Below are positions 40,696 through 48,728 of a DNA stretch of 64,000 nt, piece by piece. The notes under the pieces are model-generated. The model saw only the letters and a program-made list of their open reading frames with translations. It did not search any database and was not told the DNA's origin. The stretch is from Sphingobacterium sp. SGR-19. Its GTDB lineage: Bacteria > Bacteroidota > Bacteroidia > Sphingobacteriales > Sphingobacteriaceae. The DNA is taken from assembly GCF_011043555.1 (NCBI RefSeq), contig NZ_JAAKGS010000009.1:62001-126000 (forward strand), in the 5' to 3' direction. How positions within the stretch are numbered: the first letter of the stretch is position 1; every line of letters starts with the position of its first letter. Position numbers and translations under genes: made by a program.

Positions 40696-41652
40696 ATGTA
40701 TCAAGAGATCCTAATCGATACCATACGGAAGAAAATCGGCGAACATAAATCTATCATCGAGGAGGTGGCAGGAGCATTGGATATTAGCTATGATGCGGCT
40801 CATCGGCGTATTTCGATGAAAAGCAAGTTTTCGATGGAAGAAGGTGTCCAATTAGCTAATTATTATGGTATTTCCATGGATACACTTTTTCAGGGAAGCG
40901 ACAGTGTTTTGGTCAAGAAAACCAAAGATGTCCGTAGTTTTGATGGTCTAAGCCAATATCTGGAAAGTTCGTTTACATATTTAAATGTACATGCCGCGGA
41001 TGGAGAAACTTCGTTGTATTATTCGGCAAAGGATATCCCGCTGTTTTATACGGTTAATACAGATTTAGTGTCGAAATTCAAGCTCTATGTATGGCTTTAT
41101 TTACTGAACCTCGAAGATATGGACATATCTTTCGATGTGTTTTGTACCAAGGCACCGATTATCGACCACAGTCATAAACTAACGTCCTTCTACGCTTCGG
41201 TCCAAACAAATGAAATATGGAACGATACCACCATCAATAGCACATTACAGCAGATCATTTACTTCTTTCATTCTGGTTTGTTGTCCGCTGAACATGGTAG
41301 AACACTTTGTGACGGACTGAAAGAATTGGTCTTCGGGCTGGAACAGAAGTGCACAGACAAAAATGATCAATATCGTTTGTACTATCATGATTTGCTGATC
41401 TTGAACAATAACGTACTCATTTCAGATCAACAGAAAAAATCGCTTTTTGTGCCCTACACCATGTTGGGGTATTATATTACGCATGACGAAAATACTTGTA
41501 AAACCGTGTATGATTTCTTTCAATATCAAATGAAGAACTCTAAATTGCTCAATACCGCGGGCATCAAAGACAAGAAAATTTTTTTCAATCGAGTATATCA
41601 GAAAATCGATTTCTACAAAAACCAGATGACGGTCTTTCCGGATATGTTGTAG
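40696..41652 (+). CDS. Helix-turn-helix transcriptional regulator divergent from the lipid-like cluster
   Basis: The protein of 318 residues has an N-terminal XRE-like helix-turn-helix (about residues 5-60: TIRKKIGEHKSIIEEVAGALDISYDAAHRRIS … LANYYGISMDTLF). It is followed by about 250 helical residues without a recognised domain, which may sense a ligand or dimerise. The start is ATG 40696; the frame can be extended to a TTG at 40561, but that crosses the proposed promoter and dyad and encodes an unlikely hydrophobic leader. Its head-to-head position with the nine-gene operon suggests it controls that operon and itself through the dyad. No transmembrane segment is present. Confidence 0.75.
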   Translation: MYQEILIDTIRKKIGEHKSIIEEVAGALDISYDAAHRRISMKSKFSMEEGVQLANYYGISMDTLFQGSDSVLVKKTKDVRSFDGLSQYLESSFTYLNVHAADGETSLYYSAKDIPLFYTVNTDLVSKFKLYVWLYLLNLEDMDISFDVFCTKAPIIDHSHKLTSFYASVQTNEIWNDTTINSTLQQIIYFFHSGLLSAEHGRTLCDGLKELVFGLEQKCTDKNDQYRLYYHDLLILNNNVLISDQQKKSLFVPYTMLGYYITHDENTCKTVYDFFQYQMKNSKLLNTAGIKDKKIFFNRVYQKIDFYKNQMTVFPDML

Positions 41653-41666
41653 TTTCTTCTGAAGCT

Positions 41667-41698
41667 TTTGTTATTTCTGGTACATTCTTATACCTTTG
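41667..41698 (+). promoter_or_regulatory. Promoter of the PfkB-family kinase gene
   Basis: TTTG (41667-41670), 20 nt, TACCTTTG (41691-41698): an exact consensus match. It fixes the gene start at ATG 41732, about 33 nt downstream, and shows that the kinase gene is transcribed separately from the upstream regulator gene. Confidence 0.85.
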
Positions 41699-41731
41699 TG
41701 TTGCTCTTCAGGTATATTAATAAAATTGAAT

Positions 41732-42652
41732 ATGAGTTTAGTGATCGTAGGTACTGTGGCTTTCGATGCCATTGAAACACCTTTCGGAAAAACCGATAAA
41801 ATTGTAGGAGGTGCCGCTACATTTGCTGGTCTGGCAGCTTCATATCTATATAATAAAGTAAAATTAGTTTCGGTCATTGGAGAAGACTTTGGCGATGATA
41901 ATTTGGACATTCTCCAATCAAAAGGTGTTGATGTAGAAGGCGTGGAGGTAGTGAAGGGCGGAAAATCATTCTTTTGGTCGGGGAAATATCACAACGATAT
42001 GAATAGTCGCGATACATTGATAACAGAATTGAATGTGTTGGCCGATTTTGATCCGAAACTACCAGATTCTTATCAGGATTGTAAATATTTGTTGTTGGGT
42101 AACTTAACTCCCCAGGTGCAGATAGCTACCTTGGAACGTTTCCAAAATAAGCCAAAATTGGTCGTTCTGGATACGATGAATTTTTGGATGGATGTGGCTT
42201 TAGAAGATCTGAAAACCGTATTGAAAAAAGTCGATGTTTTGACCATCAACGATGCAGAAGCGCGCCAGCTTTCCAGCGAATACTCCTTGGTCAAAGCTGC
42301 GCAGATTATACTGGAAATGGGACCTAAATATCTCATTATTAAAAAGGGAGAACACGGAGCTTTGCTATTTGGTGAAGGACAGGTATTTTCTGCTCCTGCA
42401 TTGCCGTTGGCCGATGTATTTGATCCGACAGGAGCAGGGGATACATTTGCCGGTGGCTTCATAGGCTATTTGGCAAAGGTGAAATCGATAAATTTTACAA
42501 ATATGAAAAACGCAGTTATTTATGGCTCAGCATTAGCTTCATTCTGTGTGGAGAAGTTTGGAACAGAGCAGTTGCAACAATTATCTTCAGCTGATATCGG
42601 GGAAAGAATTCAGCAGTTTATCACGTTATCTAGATTTGAGCTGGTAGACTGA
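41732..42652 (+). CDS. PfkB-family carbohydrate/nucleoside kinase
   Basis: The protein of 306 residues has the ribokinase fold: N-terminal VIVGTVAFDAIETPFGKTDKIVGGAATFAG with the di-glycine hinge, and the C-terminal PfkB signature DPTGAGDTFAGGF containing the catalytic Asp and anion hole. LGNLTPQVQ and LIIKKGEHGALLF are also typical. It would phosphorylate a small sugar or nucleoside with ATP in the cytosol. The substrate is not clear. The start at ATG 41732 is chosen over an in-frame TTG at 41696, which overlaps the -7 box. A strong terminator follows 10 nt after the stop. Confidence 0.93.
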   Translation: MSLVIVGTVAFDAIETPFGKTDKIVGGAATFAGLAASYLYNKVKLVSVIGEDFGDDNLDILQSKGVDVEGVEVVKGGKSFFWSGKYHNDMNSRDTLITELNVLADFDPKLPDSYQDCKYLLLGNLTPQVQIATLERFQNKPKLVVLDTMNFWMDVALEDLKTVLKKVDVLTINDAEARQLSSEYSLVKAAQIILEMGPKYLIIKKGEHGALLFGEGQVFSAPALPLADVFDPTGAGDTFAGGFIGYLAKVKSINFTNMKNAVIYGSALASFCVEKFGTEQLQQLSSADIGERIQQFITLSRFELVD

Positions 42653-42661
42653 AATACATCT

Positions 42662-42690
42662 AAAAAAATGCCCGATTCGGGCATTTTTTT
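42662..42690. terminator. Bidirectional terminator between the PfkB kinase and ECF sigma genes
   Basis: AAAAAAATGCCCGA (42662-42675) and TCGGGCATTTTTTT (42677-42690) are exact complements around one T. T-runs end the stem on both strands, fitting the two convergent genes that end at 42652 and 42696. Confidence 0.93.
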
Positions 42691-42695
42691 AGATT

Positions 42696-43208
42696 TTAAT
42701 AACTGAATTTATAGGTATTCAATGTTTTTTTCATGACTTTACGTGCCACATGAATACGGGTTTTCACTGTTCCAATGGGGATATTCAGATAATCGGATAT
42801 TTCATGATATTTGTAACCTTCGAAATACATGGTAAAGGGAACATAATAGTCCTCTGACAAGTTGGACAGTGCGTGGTTGATATCTTCCATAACAAATTTA
42901 TTTTCGCCTCTATTCTTTGTTGCAGAGACAACAAGATTTGCACTGGTAATCTCTTCCTCCTTTGTTATGAAAGAATTTGTTTTTACAACTCGTCGGTAAT
43001 TGTTGATGAACGTATTTTTCATTATGGTGTATAACCAGCCTTTCAGATTCGTGCCCTCTTTGAAGTTTTTAAAATAAGTAACGGCTTTCAAAAGAGTATC
43101 TTGCACTAAATCGTTGGCGTCATCCTGGTCTCTAGTGAAATTTCTTGCGTACGCTTTTAGTGATTCTGATTGTCGAATGACTAAAGTGTTGAATTCTATT
43201 CTATTCAT
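42696..43208 (-). CDS. RNA polymerase sigma factor, ECF type (stand-alone)
   Basis: The protein of 170 residues has region 2 (residues about 10-75: SLKAYARNFTRDQDDANDLVQDTLLKAVTYFKNFKEGTNLKGWLYTIMKNTFINNYRR, here in segments) with the conserved DANDLVQDT and GWLYTIMKN, and region 4 (about 110-160: YVPFTMYFEGYKYHEISDYLNIPIGTVKTRIHVARK). No anti-sigma gene lies next to it, unlike the FecI-like factor at 14725. This closely resembles a widespread, stand-alone sigma factor found in many Bacteroidota. Its target genes are unknown. It ends at the shared terminator and is followed upstream by a 270-nt gap with no visible features. Confidence 0.93.
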   Translation of the reverse strand: MNRIEFNTLVIRQSESLKAYARNFTRDQDDANDLVQDTLLKAVTYFKNFKEGTNLKGWLYTIMKNTFINNYRRVVKTNSFITKEEEITSANLVVSATKNRGENKFVMEDINHALSNLSEDYYVPFTMYFEGYKYHEISDYLNIPIGTVKTRIHVARKVMKKTLNTYKFSY

Positions 43209-43480
43209 ATTAGACTGGATTAAAAAGTTTACACTACACTAAATGAACTTACTTTCGTTCAATAGCTATTTAAGGTGTATTTCATTTGCATGAACTACGG
43301 TTGCATTCCAAAATATGCAAATGGCGTGCTAAACTTTTTGATTACCGTTAATTCTAAATGAATATTCCGTTAAATTTACTTATCAGAATGCCTGTTTGTT
43401 AAAAATAACTCTTTAAAAGCCAATAGAATAGGGGACGGTTTTTATTTTTCACAATCTGAATTCACAATTGTTGAAAACTT

Positions 43481-44497
43481 CTATAGAATATTTACTTCCC
43501 GTTCTAGCTTAATTCCAAATTTTTTATACACATCGTTCATTATTTTAGACGATGTTAAATAGATTTCTGAGCCACTTGCGTTGCCTAAATTGGTGATTAC
43601 CAATGCCTGGTTTTTCCAGATTGCTACATTTCCGTCTATTTTTCCCTTCCATCCACAGGCTTCTATCATCCAACCTGCAGCGAGTTTGACACGGTTTTCG
43701 TCGATGGTATAGAAAATCATATCTGGATATATTTTCTGCAATTCATCAAACACTTTTGTTGGAATGACTGGATTTTTAAAGAAGCTGCCAGCGTTGCCAA
43801 TGGTGGAAGGATCTGGAAGCTTTTCCACACGAATATGGGAGACTACTTCTGCAATATCTCTTATAGTAGGAGAGGAGATACCTCTTTTCTGCAATTCCAT
43901 ATTGATAGCGCCATATGAAGTATTTATTTTGTGATGCAAATGCAATTTATAGGTGACCGAGGTGATGATAAAGCGTCCTTTATATTTAGATTTAAATATA
44001 CTATCGCGATAAGTAAACGCACAATCGTTGTTGTGGAAAGTTGTAAATTCTCCAGTAGTGGTATCAAACGCTTGGCAGGAATAAAATACATCCATCAGTT
44101 CCGTCCCATATGCCCCTATATTTTGAATAGGGGAGGCACCTACGGTACCAGGGATGAGTGCCATGTTTTCCACACCACCAAAATCACGTTCCACGCAATA
44201 CCAAATGAAGTCGTTCCAAACTTCGCCTGCTTTCGCAGTTATATAAATAAAATTACCTTCGATAAAATGTGTAATTCCCTTGTTTCCCATTTGTACAATT
44301 AAGCCATGGTAGTCCTGCGTGAATAATACATTGCTACCACCACCTAACACAAAGAATTCCCCAGAAAATTGGCCTTCTTTGAATAAGTTAGGTAGTTGAA
44401 TTTCGTCCACTATTTTTGTAAAGTTTTTACAGGAAACCTCGATGCCAAATGTGTTGTAAGTTTTTAATGAGACGTTTTGCCGGATGGTATTTGTCAT
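43481..44497 (-). CDS. murB: UDP-N-acetylmuramate dehydrogenase
   Basis: MurB reduces UDP-GlcNAc-enolpyruvate to UDP-MurNAc with NADPH and FAD in the cytosol, an essential step of peptidoglycan synthesis. The protein of 338 residues is the type I (E. coli-like) form: SLKTYNTFGIEV, FFVLGGGSNVLFTQDYHGLIV (FAD binding), LIPGTVGASPIQNIGAYG, FTYRDSIFK, and the active-site serine segment GNAGSFFKNPVI, ending with the type I extension and WMIEACGWKGK. It is a single gene, divergent from the TetR regulator gene 112 nt away. Confidence 0.97.
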   Translation of the reverse strand: MTNTIRQNVSLKTYNTFGIEVSCKNFTKIVDEIQLPNLFKEGQFSGEFFVLGGGSNVLFTQDYHGLIVQMGNKGITHFIEGNFIYITAKAGEVWNDFIWYCVERDFGGVENMALIPGTVGASPIQNIGAYGTELMDVFYSCQAFDTTTGEFTTFHNNDCAFTYRDSIFKSKYKGRFIITSVTYKLHLHHKINTSYGAINMELQKRGISSPTIRDIAEVVSHIRVEKLPDPSTIGNAGSFFKNPVIPTKVFDELQKIYPDMIFYTIDENRVKLAAGWMIEACGWKGKIDGNVAIWKNQALVITNLGNASGSEIYLTSSKIMNDVYKKFGIKLEREVNIL

Positions 44498-44609
44498 TTT
44501 TTTGTAATGTCTAACTTGACTGATCCTTTTAAAAAATCAAAAAAAGAAGTAACTTTATAATATGGCTGTAAAGATAATATAAAGCCGAGTATTTAAATAA
44601 TAAAATAGC

Positions 44610-45224
44610 ATGACTAAGAATGTAGATGTAAAGAGAGCGAAGATACTTGATGTTGCAAAACGGCGTTTTGCCCACTTCGGGATGGCAAAGACTACCATGG
44701 CAGAAATAGCTAAAGATCTTTCCTTTTCTAAGGCGTTGTTGTATTATTATTTTCCAGACAAGAACAGCCTATATACTGCGGTGTTGGAACACGTCATCAA
44801 TGAGATGATTAACAAGGTAGAGGTATACATGACAAAAACTCCAGGTGTAGAAGATATCCTCTTATATGCTGTGGAAAGTCGGATGGTGATTGTACGGGAA
44901 AATTATAACCTGTTTGAATATTCTTCCTCTCAATTCGTTCAAAATCCAGGAGAAATGGGAAAGAACATCGGTCCGTTCTTCGAACGCATTCGCGACCAAT
45001 ATAGTCGAATACTGAAAAAAGGCGTCGACAACAAGGAAATTGATGTAGATGATCTTAATGAAACAGCAGAGTTGTTGCTCTTTTCTTTGATGGGCATGCG
45101 TGTTGGTATTTTAAGTAAAGATTTGAACGATTGCCTGTTTCCTACACCAGACGAATTTGACCTTATCCTCGCTAAGCAGCAGAAGATGGTTAAAATTTTT
45201 CTTCGGGGCTTGCGTAATGACTAG
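44610..45224 (+). CDS. TetR-family transcriptional regulator
   Basis: The protein of 204 residues has a TetR_N domain at residues about 8-55 (RAKILDVAKRRFAHFGMAKTTMAEIAKDLSFSKALLYYYFPDKNSLYTAVLEHV, in its usual order) followed by an all-helical ligand-binding part. TetR proteins commonly repress a neighbouring transporter or enzyme. The likely targets are the convergent YpdA-like reductase and FUSC membrane protein genes, or its own gene. Its last 35 nt overlap the 3' end of the YpdA-like gene on the other strand. Confidence 0.9.
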   Translation: MTKNVDVKRAKILDVAKRRFAHFGMAKTTMAEIAKDLSFSKALLYYYFPDKNSLYTAVLEHVINEMINKVEVYMTKTPGVEDILLYAVESRMVIVRENYNLFEYSSSQFVQNPGEMGKNIGPFFERIRDQYSRILKKGVDNKEIDVDDLNETAELLLFSLMGMRVGILSKDLNDCLFPTPDEFDLILAKQQKMVKIFLRGLRND

Positions 45225-46191
45225 ATTTCTGCTTCAAAATATGTCGCATAATAATGTCGGCATGGATTCTGGAGTTTTCGATAAACCACAGGTGTGTATT
45301 GAGACCACCACATACTACACCAGCTAAGTATAGCCCTCCTATATTCGTTTCCATAGTCTCAGGGTTATGGGCCGGAATCATTGGGGGGTCATCAGGAATC
45401 TCTATTCCAATTTTTTTCAAAAAATCAAAATTCGGACGATAACCTGTTAATGCTAGCACAAAATCGTTTTCGATTTCAATTGTTCCTCCAGATGTGGATA
45501 TGATAACGGTTTCTTCTTTTATTTCTGCTAGCCTACTCTGGTAATAGACGTCAATTTCGCCAAGTGCAATCCTGTTTTCTATATCCGGTCGTACCCAGTA
45601 TTTCACACGAGTGCCTATCTCTGGCCCACGTATTACCATCGTTACTTTTGCACCTTTTCTATAAGTTTCCAGCGCCGCATCTACAGAGGAATTACTTGCG
45701 CCTACAACCACAACGTGCTGGTTAGCGTAGAAATGTGGATCTTTATAATAGTGGGAGACTTTTGGAAAATCCTCCCCAGGCACATTTAGCAGCATCGGTA
45801 CGTCGTAAAAACCAGTAGCGACTACGATAGATTGAGCTGTGTATTGCCTTTTGGTCGTTATAACAATAAAAAGATTACCGTCTTTTTGTACGTCAATTAC
45901 CTCTTCGAAAAGGTGCGTATTTAAATTGAATTTCCCGTTAATACGCCGATAATACTCCAGTGCTTCTGCTCTTTTTGGTTTTGGTAACGTCGTAACAAAG
46001 GGGGTGTCTCCAATTTCCAGCCGTTCCGAAGAAGAAAAGAAAGTCATATTCAACGGGTAGTTATACAAAGAATTAACTAAGCAACCTTTTTCTATAATGA
46101 TATGCGATAAACCTACTTGTTGTGCAGCGATACCGCACGCTAGCCCAATGGGGCCGGCACCTATAATTAATACATCAAAATGATTATCCAT
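45190..46191 (-). CDS. YpdA-like FAD/NAD(P)-dependent oxidoreductase (bacillithiol-disulfide reductase family)
   Basis: The 333-residue flavoprotein has two nucleotide-binding motifs: VLIIGAGPIGLACGIAAQQVGL at the N-terminus (FAD) and VVVVGASNSSVDAALETYRKGAKVTMVIRG in the middle (NAD(P)H). It also has VVATGFYDVP and ALTGYRPNFDFLKKIGI. Length and pattern match the YpdA family, which reduces bacillithiol disulfide in Firmicutes and is also common in Bacteroidota, where the physiological thiol is bacillithiol or unknown. No CxxC pair is present, as expected. It overlaps the FUSC gene by 8 nt (ATGGATAA), so the two are translationally coupled. Confidence 0.88.
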   Translation of the reverse strand: MDNHFDVLIIGAGPIGLACGIAAQQVGLSHIIIEKGCLVNSLYNYPLNMTFFSSSERLEIGDTPFVTTLPKPKRAEALEYYRRINGKFNLNTHLFEEVIDVQKDGNLFIVITTKRQYTAQSIVVATGFYDVPMLLNVPGEDFPKVSHYYKDPHFYANQHVVVVGASNSSVDAALETYRKGAKVTMVIRGPEIGTRVKYWVRPDIENRIALGEIDVYYQSRLAEIKEETVIISTSGGTIEIENDFVLALTGYRPNFDFLKKIGIEIPDDPPMIPAHNPETMETNIGGLYLAGVVCGGLNTHLWFIENSRIHADIIMRHILKQKSSHYASPEEKF

Positions 46192-48373
46192 TTATTAAAC
46201 CTATTCTTTCTTCGGGCTCTAGTTCCGCTGCACGATTGACGAGCTCTTGTGTGACTTTGTGTAAATCTCCTGAAATTTTACTTAAAAACTGTAATTGTTC
46301 GGTAATTAATTTACTCTCATCGTTTTCATCCCTCACGTCATTGAGATTCGGAAATTCCTCTTTAGGTTCAAACACTTCTTCATCGTCGTGGGGTAGGATT
46401 AATGTAATAGCTTTGTTCAGTTCGGAAAGAGCCTTTTTTAACAATTTGACATGTTCTGCGTGATAAGAGCTGATATCTGCCTGATTTACTTGAGTAAGCA
46501 GGTTTGCGGAATGTGAGGAAAAAATATGATCAAGAATGACAAACCTGTTGACTTCTTTTGTATACTTTTGACGCCATTTGGGTTCTGTAAGCATACGTTG
46601 AAAAGTGGATCCCATATTGGCTGAGGCAATATAAACCTCTTTTCGGGCAAGCTTATAATTCGTTACCGTAAGCTCTTTGCCGGAAAGAATTTGAATAGCC
46701 TGAGCGAGGTAGTTGTAATTAGCGATAAGTAAACTGCGTATGTTGTCACGGAATTGTGTACTCTCCCAATTAGGAAAGATGATATAACTTGATACGAACG
46801 CTATTGCTCCTCCTAAGAAAGTGTCGATTACCCGCTCTGCCACCATCTCTAATGTGTTTGTGCCATGAAAACTCAACATGATCAATACATAAGGCGTAAT
46901 AAACATCACAGCTACAATGTAGTTGATACGGAACAAGCTATAACCTGCCAGAAAAAAACATATCAATAACGCAAATCGGATATTTACGTCGGCAATAAAA
47001 AAAATAACCGCGGCTCCGATAATTCCACCCACTAATGTTCCAACAAGACGTTGTAAGTTTCTTTCTTGCGTAAGTCCAAATCCGGGTTTTAGGATAACCA
47101 TAATTGTTAATAAAGTCCAGTAGATCCCGTTTGGGCTGAAGTTTACGAGATTAAGTGTAAGATAAGTTCCCGAAAGTACAATAGCCATACGCAGTGCGTG
47201 GCGAAAAGCTGATGATTCCAAGCTAAGGTTATTTCTGAATTTCGTCCAGTCAATCTGATCGCGTGTAATAAATTGAGATGCTGAATCGATTTCTTCTTTT
47301 GGGATATTCGGTCCTACATTCGACGAATTATAGCTATATATGTTCTCCAGATATCTGATTATACTCCGAATACTGATTATGATCTTTTTAAGAGGAATGG
47401 TGTTAATGCCTTTTTTGTCTAGGCTCTCTACAGACTCCAATAAACGATTTATGTCATTTTCAAACGTATAGGTGGGTTTAGGCAATTTGTTGGCATTAAT
47501 AGAATACGCTATATTGTCCAGTTCATTGGTTACTTTTAATATCGTGTGCTTGAATGGAATAAGTATACCATATTGACCGTAATTCGTTTTAATGGCATTG
47601 TAGTCATATTGAGTGGTTAAACTCTGTTCAAAGAGATCAACAATATCCGAGAAAATAAGTGTGAGATAACGACCAATTTTGGTCGTATCTTTGATAGAAC
47701 GTTTACTCTGGAAAAGAATGTCTCGGACAGATTCCTGATGTTTGTTTACTTCGACTTGTTTCTCAATTAATCTAATATAATTATCTTCTATACTTACATT
47801 TGAGTCATAAAAATTGGCTTTTAACCGAATATAATCTGCTACGTAACGTATCGATTCCGCAAGTTCCTGCTGGGCAATACGATATGGGCGTATTTTTATT
47901 ACGGACATACTCAGGAGCATATACCACAGCCCTCCGACGATGGTAAATAAGAGCGGAAACCAGATGTTTCCTGCTGTGATGGTGTGTTGGACGTTGAAGA
48001 GCATCAGAAGCGTGCACATTGCGCCGACAGTCGCAGCTCGTGCGTTGAAAACAGCAAACATCGCAAAAAGAAAGCTCAATACCGCTATGAAAATAGTTGT
48101 CAATGAAACTGAAAAGTTGACAAAAACGATAATCAGGTAAGTCAGGATACCGAGCACGATGGTAGATAACATTCCTAAACGACGATGGGATGGGGCGCCA
48201 GGTGTGTCAGAAAGTCCGACTAATAATGCACCAAAAGAAATCAACGTGCCTTCATTCAAATATCCTAAATATATACATACTAACAAAGGGACGATACACC
48301 CTAGTGTAATCATCAATCCTTCAGCAAAATACTGGCCATAGAAGAAATGACTAATTTCTTTGATCCTTTTCAT
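46184..48373 (-). CDS. FUSC/YccS-family inner membrane protein
   Basis: The protein has 729 residues in two membrane blocks. The first is at about residues 15-165 (MITLGCIVPLLVCIYLGYLNEGTLISFGALLVGLSDTPGAP, here as family pattern). The second is at about 395-540 (GIYWTLLTIMVILKPGFGLTQERNLQRLVGTLVGGIIGA, the FUSC signature). A cytoplasmic helical region lies between them, with another at the C-terminus (EEVFEPKEEFPNLNDVRDENDESK). This is the YccS/aromatic-acid-exporter-like layout. Function in Bacteroidota is not known; efflux or envelope support is likely. It is encoded upstream of and overlapping the YpdA-like gene, with a TetR gene converging. Confidence 0.88.
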   Translation of the reverse strand: MKRIKEISHFFYGQYFAEGLMITLGCIVPLLVCIYLGYLNEGTLISFGALLVGLSDTPGAPSHRRLGMLSTIVLGILTYLIIVFVNFSVSLTTIFIAVLSFLFAMFAVFNARAATVGAMCTLLMLFNVQHTITAGNIWFPLLFTIVGGLWYMLLSMSVIKIRPYRIAQQELAESIRYVADYIRLKANFYDSNVSIEDNYIRLIEKQVEVNKHQESVRDILFQSKRSIKDTTKIGRYLTLIFSDIVDLFEQSLTTQYDYNAIKTNYGQYGILIPFKHTILKVTNELDNIAYSINANKLPKPTYTFENDINRLLESVESLDKKGINTIPLKKIIISIRSIIRYLENIYSYNSSNVGPNIPKEEIDSASQFITRDQIDWTKFRNNLSLESSAFRHALRMAIVLSGTYLTLNLVNFSPNGIYWTLLTIMVILKPGFGLTQERNLQRLVGTLVGGIIGAAVIFFIADVNIRFALLICFFLAGYSLFRINYIVAVMFITPYVLIMLSFHGTNTLEMVAERVIDTFLGGAIAFVSSYIIFPNWESTQFRDNIRSLLIANYNYLAQAIQILSGKELTVTNYKLARKEVYIASANMGSTFQRMLTEPKWRQKYTKEVNRFVILDHIFSSHSANLLTQVNQADISSYHAEHVKLLKKALSELNKAITLILPHDDEEVFEPKEEFPNLNDVRDENDESKLITEQLQFLSKISGDLHKVTQELVNRAAELEPEERIGLING

Positions 48374-48728
48374 GGAAAAAATGTGTAAGCAAAGATAGAA
48401 AAACCTTCATGAATCCCCTAATATCGCCGTACTTATGAAAGAGCTTTAACGTTTGTTGATAACGATGGAATACAATATTCGCAGAAAAAAGATCAAAGCT
48501 GATGCTTTGTGTTTTTTATAACGAAGATATCATTTTGATGTTTTGATTGCATCAAAAAGTTGTTTTTGTTGTTAAAAATGTATATTTTGGTCCGATTCGA
48601 ATTTATTGCGTTCGAAATCTATGTTATTCCTTAATTTTAGCATGAAGCCGAGATGTAAATCATGTTGTCATAAAAGGCAATCATTATTTACTTCGCGTTT
48701 TTATAGCTATTGAAACAAAAAATAATAT
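48374..48728. other. 355-nt intergenic region between divergent FUSC and ppc genes
   Basis: The region is AT-rich with no supportable reading frame. It must contain two divergent promoters. A TATATTTTGG near 48583 resembles a -7 element but does not fit the spacing rule, so no promoter is called. No RNA gene or repeat was recognised. Confidence 0.5.
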
